Shown here piece after piece: positions 57,899-64,000 of a stretch of 64,000 nt of DNA (positions are counted from its first letter, which is position 1; each line of letters begins with the position of its first letter). Under the pieces are notes generated by a model. It made no database searches, was not told where the DNA came from, and saw nothing but the letters and a program-made list of their open reading frames with translations. The position numbers were made by a program, and so were the translations under genes. This stretch comes from Halegenticoccus soli (lineage in GTDB: Archaea > Halobacteriota > Halobacteria > Halobacteriales > Haloferacaceae), in assembly GCF_002844195.1 (NCBI RefSeq), contig NZ_PEND01000001.1, positions 1 to 64,000 of the forward strand. The letters are read 5' to 3'.

Positions 57899-59251
57899 GT
57901 GCGACTGCTCCACTATTCTGACGTCGAGAACGCCTACGACGACCCGGAGCGAATCGGCCGGCTCGCCGGACTCGTCGGCGCGCGGCGCGACGACCGGACG
58001 CTCGTCGTCGGCACGGGCGACAACACGGCCCCCGGCGTCCTCGCGCTCCTCTCGGAGGGGCGGCAGTCGCTCGACTTCTTCCGCGCTGTCCGCCCGAACG
58101 CCGAGACCTTCGGCAACCACGACTTCGATTTCGGCCCCGACCGGACGCGCGAACTCGTCGCGGACTCCCCGCAACCGTGGCTCAGCGCGAACGTCCGCGA
58201 ACCCGACGGTTCGCCGTTCGCCGGCGTCGATCCCTGGACGGTAGTCGAACGCGGCGGGACGCGCGTCGGCCTCATCGGTCTCACCGATCCGGCCACGCCG
58301 GGGATGTGTCCGGCCGCGACCGGCCTCTCGTTCGCAGATCCCATCGAGGCCGCGCGCGACGCGGTCGACGCCCTCCGCGGGCGCGGCGTCGACCGGATCG
58401 TCGTGCTCTCGCACCTGGGCCGCCTGGACGACGAACTCGCGGTCGCGGTCGACGTCGACGCGATCCTCGGCGGCCACGTCCACTCGGAGCGCCGCGACCG
58501 GATCGACGGGACGCTCCTGACGCGCCCGGGCCCGAACGGCCGGGTAGTCTGGGAGGTCGAACTGGGCGGCGACAGGGCGACCGCGACCCGCCGCCGCGCG
58601 GCCGACGCGCCGGTCGACCGCACCGTCGCCGACCGGCTGCGCGCGCGGATGGACAAAACCGGATTGACGGAGGTCGTCGGCGCGGTCGACGAGCCGATCC
58701 GGCGGGAGCGGAGCCTGCGGTACGCCGGCGAGTGCCGGGTCGCCAACCTCGTCACGGACGCCTACCGCTGGGCGACGGGGACGGACGTCGGCTTCGCGAA
58801 CGCCGGCGGCCTCCGCGACGGCCCGCCGCTCTCCGGCGAGGTGACGGTCGCGGACCTCGTCGGCCTCTCGCCGTTCGGCGGCACGCTCTACACGGCCGAG
58901 GTGACCGGAACCGAACTCCGGCGGCTCCTGACCGAGACGGCCGCGCCCGACGGGGCTCTCGGCTCCGACAGGCGGTGGTGGGGACACGTGAGCGGCATGC
59001 GCGTCGTCTGGGACCGCGCGCGGGACGAACTCGTCGAGGCGAGGGTCGGCGGCGAGCGCGTGGCGCGCGACGGAACCTACACCCTCGCCACCAACGGGTT
59101 CGTGCTCGCCTCCGACGACTGGTTCGCGCCGCTCACGCCAGACCACGCCGTCGACGAACACGGCGTCCAGTACGAGGCGCTCGTGGAGTACGCCCGCGAG
59201 GCGGGGATCGCCCCGGAGCTGGAGGGCCGGCTCGTCGACGTTCGAGGATAG
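57899..59251 (+). CDS. 5'-nucleotidase/2',3'-cyclic phosphodiesterase-like metallophosphatase
   Basis: 450 residues from the GTG at 57899 (VRLLHYSDVENAYDD). Metallophosphatase motifs follow: GTGDNTAPG, FGNHDFDFG, VLSHLGRLDD, ILGGHVHSE. The C-terminal 5'-nucleotidase domain shows CRVANLVTDAYRWATGTDVG and FANAGGLRDG. The first metal motif is D8-V-E10 where the family has D-x-H. There is no signal peptide, whereas most members are exported, so this one probably acts in the cytoplasm. Confidence 0.87.
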   Translation: MRLLHYSDVENAYDDPERIGRLAGLVGARRDDRTLVVGTGDNTAPGVLALLSEGRQSLDFFRAVRPNAETFGNHDFDFGPDRTRELVADSPQPWLSANVREPDGSPFAGVDPWTVVERGGTRVGLIGLTDPATPGMCPAATGLSFADPIEAARDAVDALRGRGVDRIVVLSHLGRLDDELAVAVDVDAILGGHVHSERRDRIDGTLLTRPGPNGRVVWEVELGGDRATATRRRAADAPVDRTVADRLRARMDKTGLTEVVGAVDEPIRRERSLRYAGECRVANLVTDAYRWATGTDVGFANAGGLRDGPPLSGEVTVADLVGLSPFGGTLYTAEVTGTELRRLLTETAAPDGALGSDRRWWGHVSGMRVVWDRARDELVEARVGGERVARDGTYTLATNGFVLASDDWFAPLTPDHAVDEHGVQYEALVEYAREAGIAPELEGRLVDVRG

Positions 59252-59327
59252 CTTACTGTCACGATATCCGGCGCGTCGCCGCCGCTCCGGCCCGGAAGCT
59301 ATTGCGCTGGCGCCCGGAGGAGCGCCC

Positions 59328-60458
59328 ATGGACTCGGACAGCCTCACGCGCCGACGGTACCTCGGACTCGCCGCCGCCGTCGCGGCCGGGACCGCCGGTT
59401 GCTCCGGTTCCGGCGAGACGGTCGGACAGACCGGGACGAACGCCACCGCCGACCGGACCGGACCGGCGACGGCCGACAACGGGGCGAACGCGTCGAGCGG
59501 CGAAGGGACGGCGAACGGCGAAGGGAGCGTCTACACGCGCCTGTACCGCGAGATCGTCGGCTCGGTCGTCCAGATCCGGGCGCCGGGCGGCGGCCTCGGG
59601 TCGGGGTTCGTCTACGGCGAGGAGCACGTCGTCACGAACTACCACGTCGTGACCGACGCCGACCGGGTCGACGTCCTGTACAGCCGCGGGCAGTCAGTGA
59701 CGGGGACGGTCGTCGGCACCGACGCGTACAGCGACCTCGCGGTCGTCCGCGTCCGGAACCGTCCGGACTACGCCGCGCCGCTCCCCCTCGCCGAGACCGA
59801 GCCGCAGATCGGCACGGAAGTGGCCGTCATCGGCAGCCCGTTCGGGCTGGAGGGGTCGCTCACGTCCGGCATCGTCAGCGGCGTCGACCGGCTCATCCCG
59901 AGCCCGGCGGCGGACTTCCGCATCCCGAACGCCATCCAGACGGACGCGTCGGTGAATCCGGGCAACAGCGGCGGCCCGCTCGTGAACCTCGACGGGGTCG
60001 TTCAGGGCGTCGTGAACTCCGGCGGCGGCGAGAACATCGCCTTCGCCATCTCGGCGCCGCTCGTCCGCCGAGTCGTTCCGGCGCTCATACGGCGCGGCCG
60101 GTACAGACACCCGTATCTCGGCGTGCAGCTGATCGACGTGACGGAGGCGGTGGCGCGGGCGAACGACCTCCGGCGGGCCAGGGGGCTGCTCGTCGTCGGC
60201 GTCCTCCCGGGCGCACCCGCCGAGGGAGAGCTGCGAGGCTCCGATTCGACGGCGCAGGTCGACGGATTCTCGGTCCCGACCGGGGGCGACGTCGTCCTCG
60301 CCGTCGACGGCCGTCGGATCGAGTCGGTTCAGGACTTCTACTCCTATCTCGCGCTGAACGCGAGCCCGGGCGAGACGATCACGCTCACCGTGCTGCGGGA
60401 CGGAGAGCGGCGGCAGGTGCGGGTCGAACTCGGCGCGCGGCCGCCGCCGCAGGCCTGA
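59328..60458 (+). CDS. HtrA/DegP-type serine protease, Tat lipoprotein
   Basis: 376 residues. Tat signal TRRRYLGLAAAVAAGTAGC with lipidated Cys25, a Thr/Gly/Asn-rich linker (26-68), then a trypsin-like domain with triad His106 (VVTNYHVV), Asp136 (YSDLAVV) and Ser214 (NPGNSGGPL), and one PDZ domain (about 270-370). It degrades or refolds damaged surface proteins outside the membrane. It follows the nucleotidase gene by 76 bp, same strand. Confidence 0.93.
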   Translation: MDSDSLTRRRYLGLAAAVAAGTAGCSGSGETVGQTGTNATADRTGPATADNGANASSGEGTANGEGSVYTRLYREIVGSVVQIRAPGGGLGSGFVYGEEHVVTNYHVVTDADRVDVLYSRGQSVTGTVVGTDAYSDLAVVRVRNRPDYAAPLPLAETEPQIGTEVAVIGSPFGLEGSLTSGIVSGVDRLIPSPAADFRIPNAIQTDASVNPGNSGGPLVNLDGVVQGVVNSGGGENIAFAISAPLVRRVVPALIRRGRYRHPYLGVQLIDVTEAVARANDLRRARGLLVVGVLPGAPAEGELRGSDSTAQVDGFSVPTGGDVVLAVDGRRIESVQDFYSYLALNASPGETITLTVLRDGERRQVRVELGARPPPQA

Positions 60459-60510
60459 TTCGAGGGCCGGGACGGGCGGGATTTCGGAGTCCGGGTAGCT
60501 CGCCGGTCGA

Positions 60511-60795
60511 CTACTCGTCCGCCGCGGCCTCGACCCGCGACGCGTACTTCTCGAGCTCCGCGGCGAGCGTCCGGGCCTGCTCGGCCGTGAGCGTCACGCG
60601 GTCGGCGTGCGGGGGCAGGTGATCGAGCTCCGCGTTGTCGAGTTCGAGTTCCAGTTTCACGTGGTCGGGGTTCTTCCGCGGCGCGGTGACGTTCAGGACG
60701 GCGAAGGCCTCCTCCTCGAAGTCGTGGCCCGTCGCCTCGCCGTCGAGCATGTCGAAGGTGGTGTACGCGTTGATCTTCAGGAGTCTGTCTGGCAT
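60511..60795 (-). CDS. DUF6360 family protein
   Basis: 94 residues starting MPDRLLKINAYTTFDMLDGE, with NVTAPRKNPDHVKLELELDN and a helical end TAEQARTLAAELEKYASRVE. A small haloarchaeal family I recall as DUF6360. ATTTACG about 32 bp upstream on the minus strand suits a TATA box. It converges on the HtrA gene. Role unknown. Confidence 0.78.
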   Translation of the reverse strand: MPDRLLKINAYTTFDMLDGEATGHDFEEEAFAVLNVTAPRKNPDHVKLELELDNAELDHLPPHADRVTLTAEQARTLAAELEKYASRVEAAADE

Positions 60796-60979
60796 GGGTT
60801 CTCTGCGGGAGTTCGTTCGGGTGAGTCGTAAATCGTGCCGTCGCGCGCCGAAGTGACGGTGACGACCCCTCGTTCGCGCGCGAAGGCGCATAGCGTTTTC
60901 CGACGGCGCTCTGGGCCGACCGATCGCCGAGGGGGGTGCCGAGCAAACGGAGGGCGGCGCTGCGCGCCGCGATTCGATT
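60796..60979. other. Gap between nirA end and DUF6360 promoter
   Basis: No gene seen. It contains the 12-bp palindrome TTCGCGCGCGAA (60873-60884) and the AT-rich box of the DUF6360 promoter at about 60827-60834. Confidence 0.4.
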
Positions 60980-62758
60980 TCAGTCGTCGGCCGGGAGCGG
61001 CTTGTCCTCGCGGTCCGTGGGCGCGGGGCTCGCGTCCATGCCGTCGTCGTCGGCGTAGGGGTACCACGTCATCTTCGTGTTGTGCATCATCGGGTCCTCG
61101 TAGCTGGTCTCCTCCGGTTCGACCAGCTCGGCGAGCGTCTCCTCGTCCGTGCGCTCGACGAACTCGCGGAACGTCTCGTCGCCGTTACGCCGCTCCTCGA
61201 AGTTCGCGAGGAGGTTCTCGATCGCGCCGGGCACCTCGTCGACGGGGACGCGCTGTTTGACCCAGTCGGCGAACTGCGGATTCTCGCCGAGACCGCCGCC
61301 GAGGCCGATGTCGAGCGCCTCGACCGCCTCGCCGTCCTTCCGGGTCTTCATGCCCCGGAGGCTCACGTCCGCGATCTGCGGCTGGGCGCAGGAGGCCGTG
61401 CAGCCCGAGAGGTGGATGTGGAAGTCCTCGACGCCCTCGGGCAATTCCACGTTCTCCTTCAGCCAGCGCGCGAAGCGGACCTGCCGGTTCTTCGTCTCGA
61501 CGATGGAAAGCGAGCAGAACTCCGTCCCCGTGCAGGCGATGGAGCCGCGCATGAACGGGTGCGGGTCGGGCGAGTAGTGTTCGAGGAGGTCCTCCTCCAG
61601 CAGGGCGTCGAGATTCTCCTCCGGCACGTCCGTGATGAGGACGTTCTGCCGCTGGGTCACCCGGATCTCGCCGGAGCCGTACTCGTTCGCGACGCGGGCG
61701 AGCTCGGCGGTGTCGTCCGTGCCCATCCGCCCCACGAGGACGTTCAGGCCGACGTAGTAGTTGCCGTCCTTCTGCTCGTGGACGCCGACGTGGTCCGAGT
61801 GGCCGCCGTTGGCGTACCCGGAGTTGTAGCTGTACTCGTCGCGGAGATCCTCGCCGGCCGTTTCGAGTTCGAAGTCGACGAAGTCCTCCTGGAGGACGCG
61901 GCGGAACTTCTCCGGCCCCCACTCGTCCATGAGGAACTTGATGCGGGCGTTGTAACGGTCCTCGCGGTCGCCGTGTTCGCGGAACAGCGCCGAGATTCCA
62001 CCCGCGACCTCGGCGGCCCGGTCGGGCGTGACGAACACGTCGATGTTCTTCGCGAGGCGGGGCTCGTTTCGGGCGAGGCCGCCGCCGACGCGGACGTTGA
62101 AGCCCCTGACGTCCTCCCCGTCGATCTCCTTCGTCGCGGGCTCGAAGGCGAGGTCGTTGATGTCGCCCTGGCCGCAGCCCTCGCGGCAGCCGGTGACGCT
62201 CACCTTCCACTTCCGCGGGAGGTTAGTGTGCTCTTCGTTCCCCTTGAACGCGTCGTGCAGCTCCATCGCCACGGGGAGGGCGTCGACGTGTTCGTGTTTG
62301 TCCTTGCCGGCGACGGGACAGCCGACGATGTTTCGCCAGGAGTCACCGCAGGCCTGCTGGGTCGAGAGTCCGACCTCGTCGAGCTTCTCGAATATCTCGG
62401 GCACGTCCTCCAGCTTGATCCAGTGCAGCTGAATCGACTGCCGGGTCGTCCAGTCGACCCAGGAGTCTCCGAACTCGGGGTTCGACGCCGGGCCGGTCGC
62501 GTACTCCTCCGCGATGTCGGCGACGACCTCGGTCTGCCCGGGCTTCAGCACGCCATTCGGCGTGCCGATCCGCATCATGAAGTAACTCTCCTGGCCGTTG
62601 CGCTGGTGGTACAGCCCCCACCACTTGAAGCGCTCGAACCAGGCGTCGTGCTCGTCTCCGGGGATAGACTCCCACCCCTCCTCCGCGAACTCGTAGAGGT
62701 GGTCCAGTATATCGTTACCGTACACCTCCGACTTCCATTTTTCCACGTCGCTCGGCAT
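60980..62758 (-). CDS. nirA: Ferredoxin-dependent nitrite/sulfite reductase
   Basis: 592 residues with two copies of the ferredoxin-like half domain. Siroheme/[4Fe-4S] ligands are C409 and C415 (CTGTEFCSLS) and C453 and C457 (SGCTASCAQPQ), the standard C-x5-C...C-x3-C. Substrate-side Arg/Lys lie in WTTRQSIQLHWI and RVTQRQNVLI. Long enough and close to haloarchaeal assimilatory NirA, which reduces nitrite to ammonia with ferredoxin; sulfite reductase is the alternative. No nitrate reductase gene is adjacent. The Cys-rich small gene lies upstream in the same direction. Confidence 0.88.
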   Translation of the reverse strand: MPSDVEKWKSEVYGNDILDHLYEFAEEGWESIPGDEHDAWFERFKWWGLYHQRNGQESYFMMRIGTPNGVLKPGQTEVVADIAEEYATGPASNPEFGDSWVDWTTRQSIQLHWIKLEDVPEIFEKLDEVGLSTQQACGDSWRNIVGCPVAGKDKHEHVDALPVAMELHDAFKGNEEHTNLPRKWKVSVTGCREGCGQGDINDLAFEPATKEIDGEDVRGFNVRVGGGLARNEPRLAKNIDVFVTPDRAAEVAGGISALFREHGDREDRYNARIKFLMDEWGPEKFRRVLQEDFVDFELETAGEDLRDEYSYNSGYANGGHSDHVGVHEQKDGNYYVGLNVLVGRMGTDDTAELARVANEYGSGEIRVTQRQNVLITDVPEENLDALLEEDLLEHYSPDPHPFMRGSIACTGTEFCSLSIVETKNRQVRFARWLKENVELPEGVEDFHIHLSGCTASCAQPQIADVSLRGMKTRKDGEAVEALDIGLGGGLGENPQFADWVKQRVPVDEVPGAIENLLANFEERRNGDETFREFVERTDEETLAELVEPEETSYEDPMMHNTKMTWYPYADDDGMDASPAPTDREDKPLPADD

Positions 62759-62856
62759 GCTCTGGCCGTTCGTTTAGCCGGCGCACGTAAGGGCGCGCGC
62801 ATGCCGTCAACCCTTCCCGGTGCTCCCTGAAAGAGGCAACATTTTCCTGTTCGACG

Positions 62857-63192
62857 TCAGCGGTGCGCGGCGGCGGTCGCGGCCGGGGCGACCTGCGGAC
62901 ACAGGACGCTCTCGCGGTCGACGTCCCGGAACTCGCCGTCGACGACTCGACCGACCGGGAGCCAATCGGTGGTCGCCTTGGCGCCGCAGGCGATACACTG
63001 GCCGTAGGCACGAACCTCGACCGTTCGTCCGTCGACGCCGGTTTCGACGAACCCCTCGACGACCACGTCAGAGAGGTCACAGGAGCAGAAATTCCCGCCC
63101 GGGAACCGCCAGAGTTCGCTGACGCTCACTTCGCGCGTGTCGTTCACCGAGATCCACGCGCCGTCGTCCAGGGTGCGCAGGGCGACGCTCAT
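62857..63192 (-). CDS. Cys-rich haloarchaeal protein upstream of nirA
   Basis: 111 residues. NFCSCDLSDVVVEG and YGQCIACGAKATTDWLPVG supply two Cys pairs (C-x-C and C-x2-C), suggesting a bound zinc. The rest is beta-rich. The start is the ATG at 63192 (MSVALRTLDDGAWISVND). The gap to nirA is 98 bp, same strand; co-transcription is possible but a separate nirA promoter cannot be excluded. Function unknown. Confidence 0.72.
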   Translation of the reverse strand: MSVALRTLDDGAWISVNDTREVSVSELWRFPGGNFCSCDLSDVVVEGFVETGVDGRTVEVRAYGQCIACGAKATTDWLPVGRVVDGEFRDVDRESVLCPQVAPAATAAAHR

Positions 63193-63411
63193 CGCACTCC
63201 CGTTCTCCCTCGAACTACCTGTATGAGTCGGCAGCCGCAATTCTGCGTCGCCCCTGTGACGGCGTCGGCGGGGGACGATCGCCGGACGAAAGCGACCTTC
63301 CGGTGGGACTGACCGTCGAAGATGCCGGCAGAACCGTCCGGAATGCGGGAGCAATGGTAGTCCTTACAGCGAAAATCGACCTTATGCGGTCTCCCGTCCA
63401 ACGGTGCGTCG
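63193..63411. other. Divergent promoter region
   Basis: Carries the promoters of the leftward Cys-rich gene (CATACAGG at about 63215-63222 on the minus side) and the rightward tiny-gene pair (CTTATGCGG about 30 bp before 63412). A 29-residue frame at 63223-63312 (MSRQPQFCVAPVTASAGDD at its start) is open but I cannot support it. Confidence 0.4.
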
Positions 63412-63519
63412 ATGAGTTCCATCGAACGAGATCGTAGCGACCGCGACCACGTCCCCGCGAGCGACGGCGCTTCCGCCGACGTCGCGCCCGAACTGTACGA
63501 GGGAGGGCGCGATCGATGA
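63412..63519 (+). CDS. 35-residue acidic microprotein
   Basis: MSSIERDRSDRDHVPASDGA and then SADVAPELYEGGRDR. Highly charged, without a fold I recognise. The case for a gene: CTTATG about 30 bp upstream suits a leaderless start, and its stop overlaps the start of the next small gene by 4 bp (ATGA), with GAGGGAGGG as a ribosome binding site for the second. Unknown function. Confidence 0.5.
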   Translation: MSSIERDRSDRDHVPASDGASADVAPELYEGGRDR

Positions 63520-63659
63520 GCGACGCCGTGAACTGCGCCGAGGCGGAGGAGAGAGAGCGGCACGACGACCACCTCGCGGATCTCGAGGACGGATCGGGGT
63601 GCACCGAGATCTGGGAGCACCTCTCGGAGCGCCGCGAGCGGGCCGAAGTCGAGGAGTGA
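63516..63659 (+). CDS. 47-residue haloarchaeal microprotein
   Basis: Begins MSDAVNCAEAEERERHDDHL and includes DGSGCTEIWEHLSERRERAE. Two Cys and a predicted helix with CTEIWEHLSERR, which looks conserved in haloarchaea. Translated from an ATGA overlap with the 35-residue gene; GGGAGGG lies just upstream. No known domain. Confidence 0.6.
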   Translation: MSDAVNCAEAEERERHDDHLADLEDGSGCTEIWEHLSERRERAEVEE

Positions 63660-63754
63660 CGGGGGTGTTCTGACGGGGGCGACGCGGACGCTTTGACGCG
63701 AGATTCGCCGCGCGGCGAGAGACTTTTGCTTCCCGACCCGAAAACCGACACCAC

Positions 63755-64000
63755 ATGACTGAGCAGTCCCGGCGGACGACGGGGCCGTCGGCTGATCGGG
63801 AGGAGCCGGTCGGCGAACCGGTCGTCAGGGCCGACCCGGCCGTCACGGGAGAACGAGCCAGAGAGGCGGTGGGATTCGACCCGGACGACCCGGAGAGCGT
63901 CTCGCTCGCCGCCGAGACGGTCCGGGCGTTCGCCGAAAACACGGTCGGATCGGAGGACAACGTCTACATGCTCCGCGGCGCCGCCGCCTGCGCCGCGCTC
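63755..64000 (+). CDS. Haloarchaeal conserved protein, N-terminal part (DUF7119-like)
   Basis: The first 82 residues are in the window; the gene runs off the end. MTEQSRRTTGPSADREEPVG at the start, then VVRADPAVTGERAREAVGFD and NTVGSEDNVYMLRGAAACAA. I remember a haloarchaeal family (DUF7119) with this N-terminus and a helix-turn-helix-like later part, not visible here. GACTTTTG about 32 bp before the ATG fits a TATA box. Confidence 0.65.
   Translation, partial: MTEQSRRTTGPSADREEPVGEPVVRADPAVTGERAREAVGFDPDDPESVSLAAETVRAFAENTVGSEDNVYMLRGAAACAAL

Noticed and set aside
63223-63312. 29-residue frame MSRQPQFCVAPVTASAGDD and on
   Set aside because: No promoter or ribosome site at the right distance and it lies over another gene's promoter; too short to support.

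Overview
This window is chromosomal DNA of a haloarchaeon (class Halobacteria). The grounds are the rRNA operon tail 23S-5S-tRNA-Cys with a tRNA-like element before 5S, an archaeal S6e protein, very high GC, acidic proteins, TATA boxes about 25-30 bp before start codons (leaderless transcripts), Tat lipoproteins, a PGF-CTERM-type surface protein and many families found only in haloarchaea. No virus, plasmid, CRISPR array or intact insertion sequence is visible. Most of it is ordinary housekeeping sequence with a few accessory spots.

Layout. 1-900: end of the rRNA operon. 1-10 kb: membrane and small haloarchaeal proteins, DUF302, tRNA-Arg, MATE exporter, membrane-anchored 2Fe-2S ferredoxin, 6-phosphogluconate dehydrogenase, CBS protein, M29 aminopeptidase, S6e. 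10-16 kb: VapBC, DHH phosphoesterase, three universal stress proteins (USPs), a GNAT protein and DUF5806. 16-23 kb: peptide/nickel-type ABC operon whose two ATPases are fused. 23-32 kb: dihydroorotase, methyltransferase, lipoate ligase-like protein, M23-like protein, CoA-disulfide-reductase-like flavoprotein, thioesterase, 7TM-PAS-GAF histidine kinase. 32-40 kb: nicotinamidase and nicotinate phosphoribosyltransferase (two steps of NAD salvage), TauE/SafE and NRAMP-like transporters, two tandem HExxH surface proteins, AMMECR1. 40-47 kb: RNase P RNA, then a Zn/Cd-type P-ATPase, a CDF exporter and a metzincin lipoprotein. 47-57 kb: GtrA/sulfatase-like pair, glycerol dehydrogenase, beta-CASP nuclease, DUF4212/sodium-solute symporter/USP operon, MFS transporter. 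57-64 kb: KARI-like protein, 5'-nucleotidase-like protein, HtrA lipoprotein, nitrite/sulfite reductase, and a pair of overlapping tiny genes.

The most unusual feature is in the RNase P RNA (about 40204-40713). A 33-nt unit carrying a conserved core motif, GGTGTAAGACC, stands in three exact-period tandem copies. Each copy can form its own hairpin, and copies two and three can also pair with each other over 14 bp. Tandem expansions of 36 bp also sit inside DUF5806 (three copies) and the P-ATPase (two and a half), so the lineage seems prone to short tandem expansion. Other points: four motif copies at 21-22 bp spacing before nicotinate phosphoribosyltransferase, a perfect 12-bp palindrome before the metal P-ATPase, a metzincin lipoprotein with a second half that looks like a dead copy of the first, and a possible TnpB-type transposon right-end remnant near 50.4 kb. 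Family names given as DUF numbers are from memory and were not searched.
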